Source: an uncultured Saprospiraceae bacterium (GTDB lineage Bacteria; Bacteroidota; Bacteroidia; Chitinophagales; Saprospiraceae). Taken from it: a stretch of 64,000 nucleotides of DNA. The notes under the pieces were generated by a model. It was not told the DNA's origin, ran no database searches, and saw only the letters and a program-made list of their open reading frames with translations. The position numbers were made by a program, and so were the translations under genes. This document shows positions 35,053-44,623 of the stretch, one piece after another (position 1 is the first letter of the stretch; each line of letters begins with the position of its first letter). The DNA is taken from NCBI GenBank assembly GCA_938041445.1, contig CALISO010000040.1:1-64000 (forward strand). The letters run 5' to 3'.

Positions 35053-38022
35053 TTAAAATCCGGCTCTGACGCCAATTAGGAAGTTACGTGAAATTGGAAA
35101 AAGATTGTTATCAATTCCTTGTGTAAACTGCGGTAATTCGGGATCAAGACCACTATACCCTGTAATAGTCAGTAAGTTAGTTACCGTTCCATATACTCTT
35201 AATTGCCTCAAAAACCCTGTCTGAATATTATATCCAAGGGTGACATTATCAAGCTTGACGAATGATGCATTCTCGATATAGTAATCTGACTTAAGTTGCC
35301 TCTCTTTGAAGTTTACTATAAATGCTGACTCATCAACATTGTTCGTGACTCTATCTGTGAGTTTTTCAAAATATCCAGAACCGGACGCAACATTGTTATA
35401 AACGTAATTTCCGATATGTGACCTCAGAGTTACTGATAGATCAAAGTTTCCATATGTCACACTTGGAGAAAGACCAAAAATGAAGTCTGGTGCTGCTTTC
35501 TCTCCGTTGACTAGGTCATTCTCATTGATAACTCCATCGCCATTCTGATCTTCATAGATATCAAGTTGTGTAAGTAATCCATCTCCGTCAAAGTCTTCAG
35601 TATCCACAAGAGGAAAACCATTGGCATCTCTTTTATGGATATAAGTTCTAAATGTGTGGATTGACTCTCCTACCTTAAGTATTTGAATTGTTTGCCCAAT
35701 ATCGCCAGAAATACCGCCATCTTCGTATCCTGCAAAATCTCCAGAATTTTGAGAGTTGTCAAGCTTGAGTATCTCATTAGTATTATAAGAGGCATTGAAA
35801 TCTACTCTTAAGCTCCACTTATCCTTATCCACCGGGACAGTATTGAGAGTGAGTTCTACACCTCTGTTTCTCATTTCGCCAATGTTGGTCAAGATTCTAT
35901 CTGCAAGATTTGTAAATGCAGGTGCAGCAATACTGAATAGTAGATCCTGTGTGTTCTGTTCATAGAAATCCAATGACCCACTATATCGGTTATTGCTAAA
36001 TCCAAAGTCAACACCAAGATTGAGGGAGAATGTTGATTCCCATTTGATATTTGGATCTACTCCAACACCACGAAGTGTCTGCACAAACTGATCTCCAAAT
36101 TGGTAGCTCGCATCTTGCTGTCCGAGACTATAAAATGTCTTGTATAAAAAGTCTCCATCTAGATCTTGATTACCCACACCTCCGTAACTCAATCGCAACT
36201 TAAGGTCACTAAATTTATTATTAAGTCCGCTTGCCCAATCTTCTTGAAGGACTCTCCAGGCAATTGCTGCAGATGGAAAGTATCCCCACTTATTAGCATC
36301 TCCAAATCTTGAACTTCCATCCGCTCTAAGGGAAGCTGTGATTAAGTATTTTTCGAAAAGTGTGACATTGGTTCTTCCAAAGAAAGATATCAATCTGTTG
36401 GCAGTTAAGAATGAATCCTGCTGGATATCGGTGGTAGCAGTGGCAGTGCCATCATCTGTAAATGTCAAAGATCGACCTTCTATCCACCGATTTTCTTGAT
36501 CTGTTTCTAACCAAGAGTGCCCGGCAGTAACAGACACTTTGCTGTCTCTCATTGGCAGGTTGAAATTATAACCAGCATATGATTCAATCTGAGCTGTATA
36601 GTTTCTAAATTCTTCATCGAAGAGAAATCCTCCTCTGGTAAATGATTCATTATCTTTTAAAAGTGGGTCTTCTACTTTGAGTTTTGTCCCATCGATATAG
36701 TCTAGTGAGACATCAGAGTTCAGTGTTAATCCCTTGACAAATGGTAGTTCGTAGCTCACGCCTAGACTATTCAATGTTCGGATTGCTTTTCCTGTTTCGT
36801 TAGTTAATTCTAACGATGAGACAGGGTTGTTCACAGCCAAAGGATCGTTCCATTGGAAGTATCCCCCGAATGGAGAGTCTTCATCAAGTACCGGTCTTGT
36901 AGGATCAAATGCTAATGCAGCACCCATAACTCCTGGGACAAATCGATCGGTAGTCTGACCTGTTTTACTTTGTATTCTAAATTTGAGTTTATCATCTAGA
37001 AGATTAATATTGATATTTGCTCCTCCACTTATTGTTTGATTTTCTGAAGTCAATAAGACTCCTTTGTTTTTTAAATATCCCCCAAATACTCTATAATTAA
37101 TTGATTTTGTTCCTCCTGAGAATGAGAGATTGTGTTCGGTACTTTGTGCTACTTGAGTAACCTCATCTACCCAATCAGTATTTGCTTCACCTAGGAATTC
37201 TAGCTCTTGAGGCGCTTTCGCTGAAATGGCATTTAAGAAATTATTATAGTCAAGGTTACTTGTGTTCCCTGCAAAGACTGAGGCATTGACATTACCACTG
37301 TAGTTTATTTGCGGCCTTCCTGATTGTCCTTTTTTTGTTGTGATTATAATCACTCCACCTGCAGCTCTCGATCCATAGATGGCTGCTGCTGATGCATCTT
37401 TGAGTACCGTCATACTCTCTATTTCTGAGGCATTGATGAAGTTGAGTGGGTTTCTACTTCCAGCTAATTCCCTGTTATCAACAGGAATACCATCAATCAC
37501 AAATAGAGGGGCCGTATTTGCACCTAGAGAGTTGGCACCTCTTATCTGGATATTAGATGCTCCACCTGGTTCTGAGCTAGATGCTATTTGTAGTCCAGCT
37601 ACCTTTCCTTGCAGTAGTCTCTCTGGTGAGTTGATAGCTCCTACGATAAAGTCATCTTCGTTAACTTTTGCAACTACACCTGTAAGATCCTTTTTACCGA
37701 CACTACCATAGCCAAGTACGACGACTTCTTCTAATAGTTCAGAGTTTTCACCTAGAGCAATATCCATCTTTAGATTAGTTACCTCTTTTACCATGTTCTC
37801 ATACCCGATATAAGTAAAAGTGAGTTGATCTCCAATGGCAGCATCAATAACGTAAGACCCGTCAATATCCGTTATGGTTCCTGAAGCGTTGGTATTATTG
37901 GCAATGACGTTGACACCTATTAATGGCTCACCTGAGTTGCCATCAGTAACTGTACCTGTTACCTGTGCTTGGATATTGAGAGTAAGTAGAATTCCTAGAA
38001 CAGGAAGAAAGAAATATCTCAT
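35053..38022 (-). CDS. susC: SusC-like TonB-dependent oligosaccharide transporter
   Basis: A 989-residue outer-membrane receptor. After the signal peptide come a carboxypeptidase-like domain (VTGTVTDGNSGEPLIGVNV), the SusC plug with EEVVVLGYGSVGKKDLTGVV and IQIRGANSLG, DGIPVD, and DASAAAIYGSRAAGGVIIITTKKG. A 22-strand barrel ends at residue FLIGVRAGF. Energised by TonB/ExbBD, which are not in the window. It works with SusD to import maltodextrins. The transcript comes from, or past, an intrinsic terminator located upstream at 38065-38101. Confidence 0.95.
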   Translation of the reverse strand: MRYFFLPVLGILLTLNIQAQVTGTVTDGNSGEPLIGVNVIANNTNASGTITDIDGSYVIDAAIGDQLTFTYIGYENMVKEVTNLKMDIALGENSELLEEVVVLGYGSVGKKDLTGVVAKVNEDDFIVGAINSPERLLQGKVAGLQIASSSEPGGASNIQIRGANSLGANTAPLFVIDGIPVDNRELAGSRNPLNFINASEIESMTVLKDASAAAIYGSRAAGGVIIITTKKGQSGRPQINYSGNVNASVFAGNTSNLDYNNFLNAISAKAPQELEFLGEANTDWVDEVTQVAQSTEHNLSFSGGTKSINYRVFGGYLKNKGVLLTSENQTISGGANININLLDDKLKFRIQSKTGQTTDRFVPGVMGAALAFDPTRPVLDEDSPFGGYFQWNDPLAVNNPVSSLELTNETGKAIRTLNSLGVSYELPFVKGLTLNSDVSLDYIDGTKLKVEDPLLKDNESFTRGGFLFDEEFRNYTAQIESYAGYNFNLPMRDSKVSVTAGHSWLETDQENRWIEGRSLTFTDDGTATATTDIQQDSFLTANRLISFFGRTNVTLFEKYLITASLRADGSSRFGDANKWGYFPSAAIAWRVLQEDWASGLNNKFSDLKLRLSYGGVGNQDLDGDFLYKTFYSLGQQDASYQFGDQFVQTLRGVGVDPNIKWESTFSLNLGVDFGFSNNRYSGSLDFYEQNTQDLLFSIAAPAFTNLADRILTNIGEMRNRGVELTLNTVPVDKDKWSLRVDFNASYNTNEILKLDNSQNSGDFAGYEDGGISGDIGQTIQILKVGESIHTFRTYIHKRDANGFPLVDTEDFDGDGLLTQLDIYEDQNGDGVINENDLVNGEKAAPDFIFGLSPSVTYGNFDLSVTLRSHIGNYVYNNVASGSGYFEKLTDRVTNNVDESAFIVNFKERQLKSDYYIENASFVKLDNVTLGYNIQTGFLRQLRVYGTVTNLLTITGYSGLDPELPQFTQGIDNNLFPISRNFLIGVRAGF

Positions 38023-38064
38023 AGTTGAGTATTAAAGATTTGAATAGTAGTTAGAACTTTTCAT

Positions 38065-38101
38065 AAAAAAAAATGAGCAAGCCAACGAATTGGCTGCTCA
38101 T
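38065..38101 (-). terminator. Intrinsic terminator between the SusE-like gene and susC
   Basis: On the minus strand arms ATGAGCAGCCAA and TTGGCTTGCTCAT (one bulged base) close a TTCG tetraloop and are followed by a run of nine T (38065-38073). It lies 26 bp after the SusE-like stop and 43 bp before the susC start. It probably reduces read-through into susCD. Confidence 0.85.
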
Positions 38102-38126
38102 TTCTCTATACTTGTTCTTAGTTCAT

Positions 38127-39557
38127 TTACTGAATAGTCGCTGAGTAAGTTTCTCCGTTAAATTCTAGAGTAACTGTATAGTCTCCAGCTGCAATACTGA
38201 TATTGTCACCATCTAAAGTCAAGAATGAAACATCACCACCGATGTTATGATCCCAACCGTCGTTAGCTCTGAACTTGAAGTCTCCTCCAACAAATGATCC
38301 AGTGTAAGAGTATGTTGTCACACCATCTACGAATCCATCTGCTACCATATCTTGATCATCATCCCAGCTTCCAGTTGGTCCACCTGCTCCGATCAATCCC
38401 CAAGATGCTGGGTTTACTTCTGCAGACCATGTCTCTCCTTCATCAGGAGTCGAGAGGTTGACATAGTATGATCCTGCACCTAATGTTGCAATATTATCTC
38501 CTCCATTACCTAAAGCTGCAAGATCTCCACCTAAATTGAAATCCCAAGCGTCATTAGCTCTGAACTTCCACTCACCTGCATCAGCAAGTGTGATTACTCC
38601 TAACCACGTATGAGCATCTTCTACGATTCCTTTGTAGAATAGATTTTGGTCAGAATCCCAACCTCCTGCTGTTGCATCTCCAATAACTGCCATTTGGAAG
38701 TCATTTGGATTGAATGTGATTACTGGTGCATCTCCTGTTCTTTCAGTAGTAAGACTCCATCCGTCTCTTGGATCCCAGTCAACAGTGATTGTATATTCTC
38801 CATCTTCTGTTTGCTGGATATTAGCCCCTCCAACTACAAGACTATTTGGTGTTCCTCCAAAATTTGTAAATAATTGGTAACCATTTGCTACATCGTTGAG
38901 AGAACCGTTTGGATCAATTCTTCTGTTGATTTGCCATCTGCAGTTGAATCTCACTTTCCATTCTCCACTTCTCAAGATTGCACCTTCTGTTGACCAAGAT
39001 CCACCCTCGTCAGTTACACTTCCTGTCAATGGTGTATCAGCACCCCATCCATTTTCAGTTGCACTACCAATAAGATTTGGTGAGTCAATCATATAGAGAG
39101 TCATTTCGTTTGTTTGTTGATCATTCGTGACCTTATATAGACCAGAATTTGCAACTGTAAAAGCATCTCCATCAGCTACAGTACTCACTACCATATAGTT
39201 AACAAAACCACAATCAGAGTTACCATCATCTACGACTTCAAGGCTTCCACCTATTGTAGCAGTGATTTCCTGATCTGTGACTTGTACAAGCTGATAGTCT
39301 CCAGCTTCTAACCACATGTATCCTGCAGTAAAACCATCTCTATCTTGAGCTTGGAAGTCTTCAGCTTCTACTTGCTCAGCAACTAATATTGCCGTTGAAG
39401 AAGGGTTTTCACCACTAAGTGTTAAGTACATTCCGTCTCCAGCACTGACTGTTCCGCCTCCACCATCAATTACCGGATCGTCATCATCACAGCCGGTGAA
39501 CATAAACAAACCTCCAACTAATAGAAGTAGTCCAAATACATTTAAACATTGTTTCAT
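38127..39557 (-). CDS. SusE/SusF-like starch-binding lipoprotein
   Basis: A 476-residue lipoprotein (LFMFTGC, C23, followed by DDDDP, an acidic start suited to surface export). An N-terminal SusE domain precedes three tandem carbohydrate-binding-like modules, each with a GxxxGGWDxD-type opening and an EWKxRxNxxW core. The last two share GEWKFRANDAWDFNLGGD and GDFKFRANDGWDHNIGGD, a clear recent duplication also visible in the DNA. It binds starch at the surface and does not hydrolyse it. It is placed upstream of susC, and a terminator follows it. Confidence 0.88.
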   Translation of the reverse strand: MKQCLNVFGLLLLVGGLFMFTGCDDDDPVIDGGGGTVSAGDGMYLTLSGENPSSTAILVAEQVEAEDFQAQDRDGFTAGYMWLEAGDYQLVQVTDQEITATIGGSLEVVDDGNSDCGFVNYMVVSTVADGDAFTVANSGLYKVTNDQQTNEMTLYMIDSPNLIGSATENGWGADTPLTGSVTDEGGSWSTEGAILRSGEWKVRFNCRWQINRRIDPNGSLNDVANGYQLFTNFGGTPNSLVVGGANIQQTEDGEYTITVDWDPRDGWSLTTERTGDAPVITFNPNDFQMAVIGDATAGGWDSDQNLFYKGIVEDAHTWLGVITLADAGEWKFRANDAWDFNLGGDLAALGNGGDNIATLGAGSYYVNLSTPDEGETWSAEVNPASWGLIGAGGPTGSWDDDQDMVADGFVDGVTTYSYTGSFVGGDFKFRANDGWDHNIGGDVSFLTLDGDNISIAAGDYTVTLEFNGETYSATIQ

Positions 39558-39658
39558 AAATAGATATATTAGATTAATTTAAAACTAAATTAGGCGAATT
39601 GGTCAACCAATTTACTTTGATTAGGGATTACGATCCTTCCGCCAAATAAAAATGTGAC

Positions 39659-39666
39659 CAAATATA
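39659..39666 (-). promoter_or_regulatory. Candidate -7 element of the SusE-like gene / sus operon
   Basis: TATATTTG on the minus strand, an exact match, gives a leader of about 95 nt to the ATG at 39557. It is identical to the octamer before the GH65 operon. The -33 region lacks TTTG. Confidence 0.4.
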
Positions 39667-39698
39667 GATGATAAAATTTACTTCATAATAACGTCAAT

Positions 39699-41570
39699 TT
39701 GAAAATAATTAAAAAAACATTTTGCTCAAAACTCATCAACTTGGTTACTGTGTTATTCGTAACTCTATTGAGTTTTACAGCTCTATATGCCCAAGAACTG
39801 AGTGTAGAGCCTCCAAGCTGGTGGTATGGGTTACAGGTAGATACTCTACAACTAATGCTCCATGGAGATAACATCAATCACCTCAATGCATCGGTAGAGA
39901 ACCACAACGGTGCAAGTATCAAGTCAATATCAAAAAGTAATAACCCTAACTACCTGTGGGTAACCCTTAATCTGAAAGACCTAAAAGGTCCAACAGATTT
40001 AGACATCGTGTTATCACATAAGAGGAAAAAGGTCTATACTCTTCCTTACCAACTAAATGTGATTGATCAAAGTCAAGGCGACGGCTTTAATCAGTCTGAT
40101 GCGATTTACCTCATTACTCCGGATCGTTTTGCTAATGCAAATATCTCCAATGATAATATCGAAGGCTTTACTGAAAAAGCTAATCGACAAGACCCCAGTG
40201 GGCGACATGGTGGCGATCTTAAGGGAATTCAAGATCGAATAGACTATATCGATGATCTGGGTTTTACTGCTATTTGGTTAAACCCAATTATAGAAAACAA
40301 TAATCCCAAATACTCTTACCACGGTTATGGTGCTACCGACTTCTACCAAGTAGATCGTCGCTTTGGAACGAATGAAGAATATAAGCGATTTGTGCAATCA
40401 TGCCATGATAAAGGGATCAAAGTCATTATGGATATGATACATAATCACTGCAGTGACAACCATCCCTGGATGACAGATTTGCCATCCAAAGATTGGCTAA
40501 ATGTGTGGGATTCGTACACTGAAACAAATCACAAGAAGTCTACTCTCCAAGATATCCATGCCGCAGAGATTGACCAGAAAATTTATGTTGATGGTTGGTT
40601 TGTGCCAACAATGCCTGATCTCAATCAACGCAATTCTAAGTTGGCAACTTACTTGATTCAAAATTCAATCTGGTGGAGTCTGTATTTAGATCTTGACGGT
40701 ATCAGAATGGACACTTACAGTTATCCAGACAAAACTTATATGAAGAATTGGGTCGATGCATTGCATCAAACTGTGCCTAGCGTCTCTATTGTCGGAGAAG
40801 AATGGACAGTTAATCCAGCTCATATCGCCTATTGGCAAAAAGATAAGATCAACCCTGATGGATTCGAGTCCAACCTAAAGTATCTGATGGATTTCCCTAC
40901 AAATCAAGTGCTAGCACCAGCGTTGACAGAAAAAGAATCATGGAATAACGGAATCATCAAACTATACGAAAGTATCTCTAATGACTTTCAATATCCCAAT
41001 CCTGAAAACCTGCTGATCTTTCCGGATAATCATGATATGGTTAGAGCTTTTACAAGTTTGGATGAAGATCTCGATCTGATGAAAACAGCCATAATATTTT
41101 GCCTCACAACAAGAGGTATACCTCAACTTTATTATGGGACAGAAATTCTAATGACAAGTCCACCAAATAGAGATGATGGCAAGATCAGAGCTGATTACCC
41201 AGGAGGTTGGCAAGGTGACCTAGTTAACGCCTTCACGGGAAAAGGCTTGACAGCAGAGCAGGTTGAATTTAGAGAGTTTGTCAAGACCATTCTACACTGG
41301 CGTAAATCTAATGCAACAATACACGATGGTAGACTCATCCACTATGCACCTCAAGATGGAGTATACGTTTACTTCAGAGAAAAAAATGACAAAACCGTTA
41401 TGATCATTTTGAATAAAAACACTTCTACTTACCGCTTGGATTTGACTCGCTTTGAGCAAATGATAGGAAGTTCCAATAAAGGAATAGACATTCTCAGTGA
41501 TGAAACTATTTCTCTGGATTCACATCTTGAACTGAAGCCCAAGAAGAGCTATATTTTTGAGTTGAACTAA
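39699..41570 (+). CDS. SusA-like neopullulanase/cyclomaltodextrinase (GH13)
   Basis: A 623-residue periplasmic amylase. The start is a TTG at 39699: the signal peptide (LVTVLFVTLLSFTALYAQ) begins right after it, an in-frame stop lies 27 bp upstream, and no ATG exists before the mature part. The N-terminal domain (VEPPSWWYGLQVDTLQLML) is the cyclomaltodextrinase-type N domain. Catalytic motifs are DMIHNHC, LDGIRMDTYSY (nucleophile), IVGEEWTV (acid/base) and LLIFPDNHDMVRAF. It would cut imported maltodextrins, pullulan or cyclodextrins. It diverges from the SusE-like gene and converges on the esterase with a 1-bp gap. Confidence 0.92.
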   Translation: MKIIKKTFCSKLINLVTVLFVTLLSFTALYAQELSVEPPSWWYGLQVDTLQLMLHGDNINHLNASVENHNGASIKSISKSNNPNYLWVTLNLKDLKGPTDLDIVLSHKRKKVYTLPYQLNVIDQSQGDGFNQSDAIYLITPDRFANANISNDNIEGFTEKANRQDPSGRHGGDLKGIQDRIDYIDDLGFTAIWLNPIIENNNPKYSYHGYGATDFYQVDRRFGTNEEYKRFVQSCHDKGIKVIMDMIHNHCSDNHPWMTDLPSKDWLNVWDSYTETNHKKSTLQDIHAAEIDQKIYVDGWFVPTMPDLNQRNSKLATYLIQNSIWWSLYLDLDGIRMDTYSYPDKTYMKNWVDALHQTVPSVSIVGEEWTVNPAHIAYWQKDKINPDGFESNLKYLMDFPTNQVLAPALTEKESWNNGIIKLYESISNDFQYPNPENLLIFPDNHDMVRAFTSLDEDLDLMKTAIIFCLTTRGIPQLYYGTEILMTSPPNRDDGKIRADYPGGWQGDLVNAFTGKGLTAEQVEFREFVKTILHWRKSNATIHDGRLIHYAPQDGVYVYFREKNDKTVMIILNKNTSTYRLDLTRFEQMIGSSNKGIDILSDETISLDSHLELKPKKSYIFELN

Positions 41571-41571
41571 G

Positions 41572-42522
41572 CTAATGTCTATTTGTGGAATCATTGTCCA
41601 GCAGGAATGTGATAGGGATGTGTAAGCGTTCATTCCAAGAAGCCTCAGAATGATCAGCACCCACAAATTTTTGAGTAATCCAGTTCTGTTCAGTATAGCC
41701 TTTGCTTGACATTACCGAATCTACACGTAGCTGATAAGGCTCATAGAATCTATCCAGAGTTTCTGTACCGTAGTCGAAGTAGATTTTATGAGTAGATGGA
41801 TTTGGCAATTTTCGATCTAAGTAATTTACAAACGTGAGCGGGATCGGATTATTAATAGTGTCAAACGTTCCTATCCAATGTGTTGAAAGACAAGCTGCAC
41901 CAGCGAACACATCCGGGTACTCACATAATGCATACATAGATATAAGTCCCCCCATACTTGATCCAGCAATGAATGTGTCTTTTGTTTGTTTGCTCGTACT
42001 ATATACTGCGTCAATATGAGGTTTAAGCTCCTCTACAAGAAATTTCAAATAGTCATCTGAACAGACTTTCTTAGAGAAGAGTGATGTGCCTTCACTGCGA
42101 GCACCTTTAGTAATAATTGAATCTTGATATTCTGGCGTAAGAAGTTCAAGTGCCTTTTGGGGATAATATTCAGCATGCCTATGTTCCGTATTATGGATTC
42201 CAACTACAATTGTTTCTTTTGTTTTTCCACTAGATATTAATGCTGACATTGTCTCATCTACTCCCCACTCTTGGCCGTTCCACGTAGTTGTATGATCAAA
42301 CAACATTTGACCATCATGCATATAAAGCACGCTATACTTCTTTGCTTTAGAATAATTTTGTGGCAACCATATGTCAATTATTCTTTCTTGTACATATTCA
42401 GACTTAAATGACTCGATTCTTTCTATCTCTCCGATAGACTGCTTTGAGTCCAGCCGAGACTTTTGTTCAACACAGCTCACAGAAGTCAACACAACTAATA
42501 GTAACCATATAATTCTTTTCAT
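41572..42522 (-). CDS. Esterase-family alpha/beta hydrolase lipoprotein
   Basis: A 316-residue lipoprotein (VLTSVSC, C17) of the enterobactin-esterase-like family. YSVLYMHDGQMLFD is the usual first block. The nucleophile elbow is IAGSSMGGLISMYAL. The histidine is in GADHSEASWNERL near the C-terminus, and an aspartate lies in DYGTETLDRFYE. Homologues are often found in glycan loci, where they may remove acyl groups or act as accessory enzymes; the substrate is unknown. It ends the alpha-glucan locus. Confidence 0.85.
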   Translation of the reverse strand: MKRIIWLLLVVLTSVSCVEQKSRLDSKQSIGEIERIESFKSEYVQERIIDIWLPQNYSKAKKYSVLYMHDGQMLFDHTTTWNGQEWGVDETMSALISSGKTKETIVVGIHNTEHRHAEYYPQKALELLTPEYQDSIITKGARSEGTSLFSKKVCSDDYLKFLVEELKPHIDAVYSTSKQTKDTFIAGSSMGGLISMYALCEYPDVFAGAACLSTHWIGTFDTINNPIPLTFVNYLDRKLPNPSTHKIYFDYGTETLDRFYEPYQLRVDSVMSSKGYTEQNWITQKFVGADHSEASWNERLHIPITFLLDNDSTNRH

Positions 42523-42604
42523 CTATCAATCTAAATTCAAATATTAAGTAAAAACTGGTGACACTAGTGGAAACATTTGAAATTACCATTGGCAAGTTGG
42601 CTAT

Positions 42605-42612
42605 TAATTTTG
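42605..42612 (+). promoter_or_regulatory. Candidate -7 element upstream of the TMTC-like gene
   Basis: TAATTTTG, an exact consensus match in the 226-bp gap 42523-42748. It would give a leader of about 130 nt if the gene starts at 42749. TTTG at 42576-42579 is 25 bp away, longer than standard. Confidence 0.3.
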
Positions 42613-42748
42613 TAACAACCAAAATAGACCCCTGACTTTGTGTAACCTACAACTTGACCCAAAAGAGTTGTTATATAAATCTCCCTTCAAAAATCCTCTA
42701 TTGACTCACATCTCATTAACTTTGGTGAGTAAGAGACCAAAGACCTCA

Positions 42749-44623
42749 ATGGCAAAGTCAAACAAGAAATCAAATAAACTGTCTGATGTTCCTAAATCGA
42801 AAGATGTCATCAAAGAGAAGACTGCTAGTTTACTCTACTTTGAGCAAGTAGGGTTCCGTCAATTACTTTGGCCGTTTGTCATTATTATGATACTCGGAGC
42901 TGTCCTTTACGCGAGATGTATTCCTTACGGATATGTGTTAGATGATAAGATTGTTATTACGGAGAACGCTTACACTAAGCAAGGAGTCAAAGGTCTTGGC
43001 AAAATCTTTACAACGGAGAGCTTTGAAGGATACTTCAAAGAACAAAGAAACCTAATCCAAGGTGGACGATATCGTCCACTTTCTATCGCCACTTTTGCCA
43101 TCGAACACAGTATCTCTCCTAACAATAATAGATTAAGTCATACTGTCAATATCCTATTATACATTCTTTGCGGATTTTTGATATATCGCTTATTACTGTT
43201 CTTCTATCCACATCGACGCAACTGGTGGATGACAATTCCATTTGTTGTGACGATCTTGTATATGGCTCATCCAATCCACGTGGAAGCTGTCGCAAATATC
43301 AAAGGTAGAGACGAGATCTTAGCATTGTTGTTTGGTGCTATTTCAATCTATTATGCAATCCGCTCTATTAGGGCTAAGTCACCTATTATTCTGTTGATTT
43401 TAATGGGATTGACCTACTATCTTGGAGTCTTATCTAAGGAGAATATCTTATCTTTTCTAGGAGTCGTCCCTGTATTGCTTTACTTGTTCCACCGAAGTGA
43501 TTATAAGAAAATCGGTTCCATCTTTCTTATACTACTTGCCATCACAATTGGTTACTTGGTTCAGCGATATGTGATCATCGGATTCTTGATTGATTCGGCT
43601 CCAGTAACAGATGTGATGAACAATCCATTCGTGGATATGAGCAGTGGAGAACGCTTAGCTACGATCATGTATACTCTAGGTAAATATTTGCTGCTCATCA
43701 TCTTTCCACATCCTTTGACTCACGATTATTACCCATATCAGATTCCAATTATGAATTGGGCAAAGCCAAGTGTTTGGTTGTCATTACTAACATATTTAGG
43801 CTTGACCATCTATGCTGTTTTGAGATATCGTAAGCAACCACACATCAGTTTCGGGTGGATCTTTTTCCTAGCTACAATCTTTCTTGTTTCCAATCTTGTG
43901 ATCAGTGTCGGGACATTTATGAATGAACGATTTGCCTTCATTCCTTCTCTAGGAATCTTGTGGATGGTGATACATCTCCTGATGGAAAATGGCAAACAGT
44001 GGATCAAGCCTGTACTAGCATTAGGTCTTTGTGGTGTCCTATTCGCAGGGTATAGTGGCAAGACATTTACGAGAGTACCCGTCTGGGAAAATGCAATGAC
44101 TCTCAATAGAGCAGCAGTCAAAGTATCTACAAATAGTGCTAGGGCAAACTCCTTTATGGGTACAGCCCTATTCAATCAGTACAGAGTAGAATCTGACCCA
44201 ATTGAGAAAAAACGTCTACTCGATGAAGCTGATATCTATATCAAACGGTCACTAGACATTATACCAGATTACACTAGTGCTAATGTGATGGCGGCTGGTG
44301 TCGCAGCTGAAAACTTTAGAATGAAACCTGATATGGATCTCCTCCTTTTAGAATTTGAAAAGGTAGTTTTACAGACTCCAGGTATCAAATACATTGACGA
44401 ATATATTCCTTATTACATCGACGACTCTAGATACCAAGGCAAGATTTTGGACTTCTATGCTCGGATCGGAGAACAGCTCAGACAACAAGGAGACTATCGT
44501 TGGGCATTGCATCACCTTGCTAAAGGAAATAAGGTAGACCCAAATCACCCCGGCATTCGTAAGGGAATTGCAGCGACCTATCGAAGTATGGGAGACGAAG
44601 CCAAAGCAAGACAATTTGACTAA
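42749..44623 (+). CDS. GT-C fold membrane protein with TPR tail (TMTC-like)
   Basis: About 624 residues from MAKSNKKSNK. A lysine-rich cytosolic head is followed by about 11 hydrophobic helices and a C-terminal part with tetratricopeptide-like repeats (NSARANSFMGTALFNQYR, DYRWALHHLAKGNKVDPNHP). The first extracellular loop has YGYVLDDKIVITENAY, a DD pair placed like the catalytic acidic residues of polyprenyl-phosphate-dependent GT-C glycosyltransferases such as TMTC O-mannosyltransferases. The start at 42749 is preferred over 42638, which adds a region without membrane or signal features. Its stop overlaps dprA by 1 bp. Activity is inferred. Confidence 0.7.
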   Translation: MAKSNKKSNKLSDVPKSKDVIKEKTASLLYFEQVGFRQLLWPFVIIMILGAVLYARCIPYGYVLDDKIVITENAYTKQGVKGLGKIFTTESFEGYFKEQRNLIQGGRYRPLSIATFAIEHSISPNNNRLSHTVNILLYILCGFLIYRLLLFFYPHRRNWWMTIPFVVTILYMAHPIHVEAVANIKGRDEILALLFGAISIYYAIRSIRAKSPIILLILMGLTYYLGVLSKENILSFLGVVPVLLYLFHRSDYKKIGSIFLILLAITIGYLVQRYVIIGFLIDSAPVTDVMNNPFVDMSSGERLATIMYTLGKYLLLIIFPHPLTHDYYPYQIPIMNWAKPSVWLSLLTYLGLTIYAVLRYRKQPHISFGWIFFLATIFLVSNLVISVGTFMNERFAFIPSLGILWMVIHLLMENGKQWIKPVLALGLCGVLFAGYSGKTFTRVPVWENAMTLNRAAVKVSTNSARANSFMGTALFNQYRVESDPIEKKRLLDEADIYIKRSLDIIPDYTSANVMAAGVAAENFRMKPDMDLLLLEFEKVVLQTPGIKYIDEYIPYYIDDSRYQGKILDFYARIGEQLRQQGDYRWALHHLAKGNKVDPNHPGIRKGIAATYRSMGDEAKARQFD

